Source: Hymenobacter sp. YIM 151500-1
GTDB taxonomy: Bacteria; Bacteroidota; Bacteroidia; Cytophagales; Hymenobacteraceae
NCBI RefSeq assembly: GCF_025979885.1
Contig: NZ_CP110139.1
Coordinates: 1,922,001 to 1,986,000, forward strand
DNA: 64,000 nt
Direction of reading: 5' to 3'
Shown one piece after another: positions 58,868 to 64,000 of the stretch. The notes below the pieces were generated by a model that saw nothing but the letters and a program-made list of their open reading frames with translations, was not told where the DNA came from and did not search any database. Position numbers and translations under genes: made by a program. Positions within the stretch are counted from its first letter, which is position 1; each line of letters opens with the position of its first letter.

Positions 58868-59959
58868 CTAGCTTTTTCTGATAAGAGCCAGCAGCTCGTC
58901 GACAATCGTAGCCGTGGCCTGAGGTCGGGCCAGCTGGCGGATGTTGGCGGAAAGCTGCTGCTGGCGGGCGGGGTTGCTGAGCAGGGCCAAGGCTTCGTCG
59001 TAGAGGCGAGCCGGGGCCTCCGCGTCGCGGACGAGCAGGGCGGCGTCCTGGCTGGTCAGGGCCAGGGCGTTCTTGGTTTGGTGGTCTTCGGCTACGTTGG
59101 GCGAGGGCACCAGGATGCTGGGCTTGCCCGTGAGGCACAGCTCCGACACTGACAAGGCCCCGGCCCGGCTAATCACCACGTCGGCAGCGGCGTAGGCCAG
59201 GTCCATGCGGCGCACAAACTCCAGGGCTTTCAGGTTGTCAGTGGCGAAGGGTGCGGCCTGTTTCTCAGCTTCCGGGAAGTAGGTTTTGCCGGTTTGCCAG
59301 AGCAGTTGCACGCCGGCCTCGCGAAGATGGGGCAGCGCGGCGGCCGTGGCCTGGTTGAGGGTGCGCGCCCCCAGGCTGCCCCCAATGACCAGCAGCACCG
59401 ATTGGTCAGCATTCAGCCCGAAAAACGCCAGGGCTTCGGCCCGCTGCCCGTCGGCAATTTCGGTGCGCACGGGGTTGCCGGTCAGCACCAGCTTGTCGGC
59501 AGGGAAAAACTTGTCCATGCCCTCGTAGGCCACGCAGATGCGCTGCACGCGCCGGGCCAGCAGCTTATTTACCAGGCCGGCGTAGGAGTTTTGCTCCTGA
59601 ATCAGGGACGGAATGCCGCGCGACGTGGCGGCCAGCAGCACCGGCGCCGAGGCGTAGCCGCCCACGCCCACCACGGCGTCGGGCCGAAACTTCTCCAGCA
59701 GCTTGCCCGCCTTGCGCACGGCCCGCATCACCTTCACCGGAAACAGCAGGTTGCGGGGCGTCAGGCTGCGTTGCAGGCCCGCTATGTCCAGGCCCACAAT
59801 TGGGTAGCCGGCCTCGGGCACGCGGGTCATTTCCATGCGGCCGTTGGCGCCCACAAACAGGATGTCGGCTTCGGGGTGGCGGCGGCGGACTTCGTTAGCA
59901 ATGGCCACGGCCGGAAAAATGTGCCCGCCGGTGCCCCCGCCGCTGATGATGAGTTTCAT
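58868..59959 (-). CDS. murG: UDP-GlcNAc--lipid I GlcNAc transferase MurG
   Basis: 363 residues from ATG 59959 (MKLIISGGGTGGHIFPAVAI); the frame upstream is repeat DNA. GGGTGGH is the N-terminal glycine loop; GVGGYASAPVLLAATSRGIP, LVIGGSLGARTLNQA and the C-terminal substrate loop ISRAGALSVSELCLTGKPSI are complete. MurG makes lipid II at the inner face of the membrane. It is between ftsW and murC. Confidence 0.95.
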   Translation of the reverse strand: MKLIISGGGTGGHIFPAVAIANEVRRRHPEADILFVGANGRMEMTRVPEAGYPIVGLDIAGLQRSLTPRNLLFPVKVMRAVRKAGKLLEKFRPDAVVGVGGYASAPVLLAATSRGIPSLIQEQNSYAGLVNKLLARRVQRICVAYEGMDKFFPADKLVLTGNPVRTEIADGQRAEALAFFGLNADQSVLLVIGGSLGARTLNQATAAALPHLREAGVQLLWQTGKTYFPEAEKQAAPFATDNLKALEFVRRMDLAYAAADVVISRAGALSVSELCLTGKPSILVPSPNVAEDHQTKNALALTSQDAALLVRDAEAPARLYDEALALLSNPARQQQLSANIRQLARPQATATIVDELLALIRKS

Positions 59960-59970
59960 GTGGTAGTGGA

Positions 59971-60127
59971 CCTCACCCCCTAGCCCCCTCTCCAAAAGAG
60001 AGGGGGAACTAGTTTTTAGCTTTCTAGAGCTAGAAACCGGACTTGGTGATGCGGATAGAAGAAAAGTGAGCTAGAAACTAGGAAACTAGTTCCCCCTCTC
60101 TTCTGGAGAGGGGGCTAGGGGGTGAGG
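59971..60127. repeat. Inverted-repeat element, CCTCACCCCCTAGCCCCCTC ends (copy 2)
   Basis: The left arm begins CCTCACCCCCTAGCCCCCTC and the right arm ends GGGGGCTAGGGGGTGAGG at 60127, a near-perfect inverted pair. The middle includes GAACTAGTTTTTAGC and its kin. It abuts the ftsW stop at 60128 and begins 11 bases before the murG start. Same family as 5007-5183. Confidence 0.8.
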
Positions 60128-61309
60128 TCAGGCGTATTGCGACACGCGCGGGATGCGGGGCGTGTCGTCTGGCTCCCCGGCCATGGGGCGGATTTCCCGC
60201 TCGCCACGGCTCACGGCCAGGATGATGCCGATGCTGATGCCGGTGAAGATAAGCGAGGTGCCGCCCATGCTCAGCAAAGGCAGCGGCAAGCCCGTAATCG
60301 GGCCCAGGCCCACGGCTACGCCCATGTTTACCATGGCTTGCAAGACCAAACTAAAGCTCAGCCCCGCCGACAGCAGCCCGCCGAAGGCCCCGTAGCTATT
60401 CATTACCGTTTTCAGCCCCCGGTACAAAAAGGCCAGGTACAGAAACAACACGAATACGCCGCCCACCAGGCCGTATTCTTCGATGATGATGGCGTAGATG
60501 AAGTCGGAGTACGGGTGGGGCATGATGTTGCGCTCCGTGCTCTTGCCGGGGCCTTTGCCGAACAGGCCACCGGTGGCCTCGGCAATGTAGGCGTGCTCCA
60601 GCTGAAACGGCACCGGCTTGCTTTTGTCGGTGAAGCTTTCCAGGCGCGACTGTACCGTTTTCAGGCGCTGCCCCGAGGCCAGCCCGATGCCCCCCACCAC
60701 CACGCCAATGACCACCATCACGGCCATCTGCTTCAGCGGTACGCGGCCGATAAACATCAGCAGCAGGCAGGTGGCAAACAGCAGCAGAGCCGTGGAGGCG
60801 TTCGACAGGATAATCAGTCCGCAGATAATGCCCACCCAAATCATTACCGGCAGCAGCGTGGTCTTGAAGTCGTTGACGTTTTGCTGGCGGCGGCTGAGCA
60901 TGGAAGCCAGGTGCGCAATCAGGGCCAGCTTGGCCAGGTCGGAGGGCTGAAAGGTTTGGTTGATGATGGGAATGGTCAGCCAGCGCGACGCATCGTTGAA
61001 CGTAGTGCCCCCGAAGAAATAGGTGAACAACAGCAGCGGCACCGAGGCCAGCAGGGCGTAGAGCGAGATGCGCGAGTAGTAGCGGTAATCGATGCGGTGG
61101 GCCAGCCACATGAACAGCAGCCCCACGAAAATCAGGCCCGTGTGCTTGATGAGGAAGTACTCGGTGTTGCCGCCCATCTTCTTGTAGGCCAGCGTGCCCG
61201 TAGCCGAGTACACCACCGCAATAGAGATAAACGAAAACAGCAACACGATGCCCCACAGCACCGGGTCGCCCTTCAGGTTCTGCCGCAGCCAGTTGGTAAT
61301 GGTTTCCAT
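60128..61309 (-). CDS. ftsW: Lipid II polymerase FtsW (SEDS family)
   Basis: 393 residues from ATG 61309, ten membrane segments. SEDS motifs: HRIDYRYYSRISLYALL, FQPSDLAKLALIAHLASML (the conserved acid region), HAYIAEATGGLFGKGPGKS, and NMGVAVGLGPITGLPLPLLS (the catalytic Asp region is before, in the loop after TM7). FtsW polymerises septal glycan with its PBP partner. Located between murD and murG. Confidence 0.93.
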   Translation of the reverse strand: METITNWLRQNLKGDPVLWGIVLLFSFISIAVVYSATGTLAYKKMGGNTEYFLIKHTGLIFVGLLFMWLAHRIDYRYYSRISLYALLASVPLLLFTYFFGGTTFNDASRWLTIPIINQTFQPSDLAKLALIAHLASMLSRRQQNVNDFKTTLLPVMIWVGIICGLIILSNASTALLLFATCLLLMFIGRVPLKQMAVMVVIGVVVGGIGLASGQRLKTVQSRLESFTDKSKPVPFQLEHAYIAEATGGLFGKGPGKSTERNIMPHPYSDFIYAIIIEEYGLVGGVFVLFLYLAFLYRGLKTVMNSYGAFGGLLSAGLSFSLVLQAMVNMGVAVGLGPITGLPLPLLSMGGTSLIFTGISIGIILAVSRGEREIRPMAGEPDDTPRIPRVSQYA

Positions 61310-61314
61310 GAGCA

Positions 61315-61412
61315 GTAGGGGCGCGTTGCACGCGCCCGTAACGTTGGAGTGTACACTCAGAACGACAAATGCCGGTCGTTCTACCCGGCGGGCGCGTGCG
61401 ACGCGCCCCTAC
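61315..61412. repeat. Inverted-repeat element, GTAGGGGCGCGTTGCACGCG ends
   Basis: Arms of 24 bases (61315-61338 and 61389-61412) pair with one mismatch. Inside are a perfect GAGTGTACACTC palindrome and AGAACGAC/GTCGTTCT. The right arm contains the murD stop codon TAG (61409-61411). The left arm ends 5 bases before the ftsW start codon. Confidence 0.8.
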
Positions 61413-62749
61413 AACTCAGCAACGGCCGCCGCGAATTGCCGGCCGCGGTCCTCGTAGTTTTTGAACAGGTCGAAGGAGGCGCAGGCCGGGGACAGGAGCA
61501 CGACGTCGCCGGGCTGGGCCAGGGTGGCGGCGCGCTGCACGGCCTCGGTTATGCTGTGGGTTTCTTCCAGGTGCGGCACTACCGGGCCAAAGCTGGCCTT
61601 GAGTTTTTCGTTGTCGAGGCCCAGGCAAATCAGGGCTTTTACTTTCTGCTGGGCCAGGGGCAGCAGCGAGGCGTAGTCGTTGCCCTTATCGGTGCCGCCG
61701 GCTATCCAGACGATGGGCTGGCGCACGCCGTCGAGGGCAAACCAGGCCGCCTCTACGTTCGTGGCTTTGGAGTCGTTGATAAACTTGGCCCCATTCACTT
61801 CGCCCACGAGTTGCAGGCGGTGGTCGGCGTTGCGGAAGGTGCCCAGGCTCTGCTCAATCTGCTCCTTGCTCACGCCGGCCAGCCGGGCGCAGAGCACGGC
61901 GGCCAGGGTGTTCTGGCGGTTGTGCTGGCCGATGAGCACCGAGCGGGCCGTGCTGATTTCTTCCGGCGGGCAGCCCGGCAGCTCTACACGCAGCAGGTCT
62001 TCGGCGGAATAGAAGGCGCTGAGTCCGGCCCGCTCCTGGAGGCCAAAAGGCAGCCGCCGCACTAACTGGTTATCGGCCCGGAAGTAGCGCCCTATCATCT
62101 CATCATCGGCGTTGTAGACGAAGAAATTGCTGCCGTTCTGGCGGCGCATGATGCGCAGCTTGGCTTCGGCGTACTTCTGCATGGAATACTCGTACCGGTC
62201 GAGGTGGTCGGGGGTGATGTTGAGCAGCACCGACACCCAGGGTTGGAACTCGTAGGTATCGTCGAGCTGGAAAGAGCTTAGCTCCAGCACGTAGTACTCG
62301 TGCTGGTCTTCGATAATCTGCTCGGCCAGGGAGTAACCCACGTTGCCGGCCAGGCCTACGTTCAGGCCGGCTTCCTTCAGCAAATGGTAGGTGAGCAGCG
62401 TAGTGGTGGTTTTGCCGTTGGTGCCCGTAATGCCGATGCACTTGGCCTGGGTGTAGCGCCCCGCCAGCTCGATTTCGGAAATGATGGGCGTGCCTTTCTC
62501 GCGCAGGGCTTGAATCACCGGCGCCTTCTCCGGGATGCCAGGGCTTTTCACTACCTCATCGGCTTGCAGGATTTCGGCCAGCGTGTGCTGGTTTTCCTCG
62601 AAGCGGATGCCGGCAGCTTGCAGTTTCTGCTGGTATCTCTCCTGAATTGGGCTCTTGTCGGAAACGAAGACGGTGTGGCCCTTGGCCTGGGCCAGCAGCG
62701 CCGCCCCTACCCCACTCTCTGCTGCTCCTAAGATGACTATTTTAGACAT
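61409..62749 (-). CDS. murD: UDP-N-acetylmuramoylalanine--D-glutamate ligase
   Basis: 446 residues from ATG 62749 (MSKIVILGAAESGVGAALLA). P-loop GITGTNGKTTTTLLTYHLL, then VLELSSFQLDDTYEFQPWVS and LNITPDHLDRYEYSMQKYAE, and HRLQLVGEVNGAKFINDSKATNVEAAW are the Mur ligase blocks. It adds D-Glu. Its start codon lies inside the arm of the repeat at 62745-62863 and its stop codon lies in the arm of the repeat at 61315-61412. Confidence 0.95.
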   Translation of the reverse strand: MSKIVILGAAESGVGAALLAQAKGHTVFVSDKSPIQERYQQKLQAAGIRFEENQHTLAEILQADEVVKSPGIPEKAPVIQALREKGTPIISEIELAGRYTQAKCIGITGTNGKTTTTLLTYHLLKEAGLNVGLAGNVGYSLAEQIIEDQHEYYVLELSSFQLDDTYEFQPWVSVLLNITPDHLDRYEYSMQKYAEAKLRIMRRQNGSNFFVYNADDEMIGRYFRADNQLVRRLPFGLQERAGLSAFYSAEDLLRVELPGCPPEEISTARSVLIGQHNRQNTLAAVLCARLAGVSKEQIEQSLGTFRNADHRLQLVGEVNGAKFINDSKATNVEAAWFALDGVRQPIVWIAGGTDKGNDYASLLPLAQQKVKALICLGLDNEKLKASFGPVVPHLEETHSITEAVQRAATLAQPGDVVLLSPACASFDLFKNYEDRGRQFAAAVAEL

Positions 62750-62863
62750 GAGATTGTGAGACGTGAGAAGTGAGACAGACGACTGAAGATGAGAACAAAG
62801 AGTGGCCGACGGTCAGGCACGAACGACATTCGTCTCACTTCTCATGTCTCACAATCTCATGTC
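62745..62863. repeat. Inverted-repeat element, GAGACATGAGAAGTGAGAC family, murD-mraY gap
   Basis: Arms of 32 bases (62745-62776 and 62832-62863) pair with one mismatch; the left begins GACATGAGATTGTGAGAC. The murD ATG (62747-62749, minus strand) is inside the left arm. The region between the arms carries no gene. Confidence 0.8.
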
Positions 62864-62869
62864 TCAGAT

Positions 62870-64000
62870 TTAGCGCAGTTTCAAGGTTACAAGTGTCAAC
62901 ACTGCCAGCATAATGCCTACAATCCAGAACCGCGACACGATTTTGGACTCGTGGTAGCCGAGCTTCTGGTAGTGATGGTGCAAAGGCGACATGCGCAGCA
63001 ACCGGCGGCCTTCGCCATACTTGCGCCTGGTGTATTTAAAGTATCCCACCTGCACCATCACCGAGAGGTTTTCAACTACAAAAACCCCGCATAATATCGG
63101 TATCAATAGCTCCTTGCGTACAATGAGAGCCAGCACAGTAATGATGCCGCCCAGCGCCAACGACCCCGTGTCGCCCATGAACACCTGGGCGGGATAGGAA
63201 TTGTACCACAGAAAGCCCACGCAGGCCCCCACGAAGGCCGTGCAGAAAATAACCAGCTCCCCGGAATTCGGGATAAACATGATATCAAGGTAATCGGCCA
63301 GTAGGGCATTGCCGCTTACGAAGGCGAAAATGGCCAGCGTGCTGCCGATAATGGCCGAGGTGCCCGCCGCCAGCCCGTCGAGGCCATCGGTGATGTTGGC
63401 CCCATTGCTGATGGCCGTGACGAGAAAAATGACGATGGGGATGTAGAAGAAGGCGTAGTACTCATTAAAAAACTCGCCGGCCGTGGCAAACAGGTCGCCG
63501 TAGTTCAACTCGTTGTTTTTGAGGAAGGGCACTGTCGTAATCATCAGCTTCACATCCTGATACACGGTGCTGGCGTCCACGGCTGAGAATGTACCGTCGG
63601 CTAGGGCGTACTGACGCACGGTTACGTCGTTGGAGAAGAACAGCACCCAGCCCACCGTGAGGCCCAGGCCCACCTGGCCCAGCACCTTGAAGCGGCCGGC
63701 CAGCCCCTCCTTGTCCTTCTTTACTACTTTGATGTAGTCATCAATAAAGCCAATCAGTCCCAGCCACACGGTGCTAAGCAGCATGAGCACAATGTAGATG
63801 TTGTCGAGCTTGGCAAACAGCAGCACCGGCACCAGGATGGCCAGCAGAATAATCAGCCCGCCCATGGTGGGCGTGCCCTTCTTCTCCAGCTGCCCCTGCA
63901 AGCCCAGGTCGCGCACCGTCTCCCCGATTTGCAGGCGCTGGAGCTTCTGAATCAGGGGCTTGCCGAAGAACTGGGCAATGATGAGCGAGGTAACTACTGC
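62870..64000 (-). CDS. mraY: Phospho-N-acetylmuramoyl-pentapeptide transferase, 5' end outside window
   Basis: 376 residues of an incomplete gene; the reading frame continues past the window edge, and only the first ~40 residues are missing. The MraY motifs are present: [38 protein letters not shown] (the Asp pair), [19 protein letters not shown], and the His-rich loop [19 protein letters not shown]. MraY makes lipid I. First gene of the dcw segment in the window, transcribed toward murD. Confidence 0.94.
   Translation of the reverse strand, partial: AVVTSLIIAQFFGKPLIQKLQRLQIGETVRDLGLQGQLEKKGTPTMGGLIILLAILVPVLLFAKLDNIYIVLMLLSTVWLGLIGFIDDYIKVVKKDKEGLAGRFKVLGQVGLGLTVGWVLFFSNDVTVRQYALADGTFSAVDASTVYQDVKLMITTVPFLKNNELNYGDLFATAGEFFNEYYAFFYIPIVIFLVTAISNGANITDGLDGLAAGTSAIIGSTLAIFAFVSGNALLADYLDIMFIPNSGELVIFCTAFVGACVGFLWYNSYPAQVFMGDTGSLALGGIITVLALIVRKELLIPILCGVFVVENLSVMVQVGYFKYTRRKYGEGRRLLRMSPLHHHYQKLGYHESKIVSRFWIVGIMLAVLTLVTLKLR

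Overview
The window reads as chromosome of a high-GC member of the Bacteroidota, most likely Hymenobacter or a close relative (Cytophagales). The evidence is the combination of type IX secretion C-terminal domains (types A and B), a lone SusD-less TonB receptor, a Bacteroidota-type SdhCAB, MSEP-CTERM/exosortase K, promoters of the TAnnTTTG type, and several families of palindromic intergenic repeats. I see no rRNA, tRNA, CRISPR array, integrase or transposase.

Layout. Positions 1-9100 hold small accessory genes: a SemiSWEET-like transporter, a TonB-dependent receptor, an AT-rich orphan membrane protein, a secreted sugar dehydrogenase, a dicarboxylate symporter that has lost its 3' half, a secreted TonB_C protein and an alpha/beta hydrolase. 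Positions 9163-13785 hold a LytS-type kinase and LytTR regulator, then envelope proteins. Positions 14028-21511 hold a secreted GH9 glycosidase, PaaN and a secreted subtilisin, with T9SS tails on the two secreted enzymes. Positions 21671-24100 hold umuDC and a divergent small gene, with palindromes on the control region. Positions 24314-27698 hold the exosortase K/MSEP-CTERM pair. Positions 28068-43900 are metabolic and housekeeping genes: aconitase, a TlpA-like lipoprotein, an acetyltransferase, a P450, a polyprenyl synthase, folK, fabD and a very large T9SS type B protein. Positions 44137-47665 are sdhCAB. Positions 48491-53368 are an MbnP/MbnH cluster with two di-heme enzymes. Positions 53456-64000 are the division/cell-wall (dcw) cluster on the minus strand, read mraY-murD-ftsW-murG-murC-ftsQ-ftsA-ftsZ.

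The most unusual signal is not a protein system. At least ten families of short inverted-repeat (MITE-like) elements sit in intercistronic gaps, often abutting stop codons and sometimes supplying the stop or start codon of the neighbouring gene. One family is an imperfect 9-nt tandem of GGATTnnnC arranged as facing arms around a strong hairpin, and occurs three times. The dcw cluster alone carries four different families in four gaps. Its murC gene has an in-frame 81-bp insertion bounded by an 8-bp direct duplication and made of similar low-complexity DNA. These elements look like a large hairpin population that inserts at gene ends and has become part of the 5' and 3' regions of essential genes.
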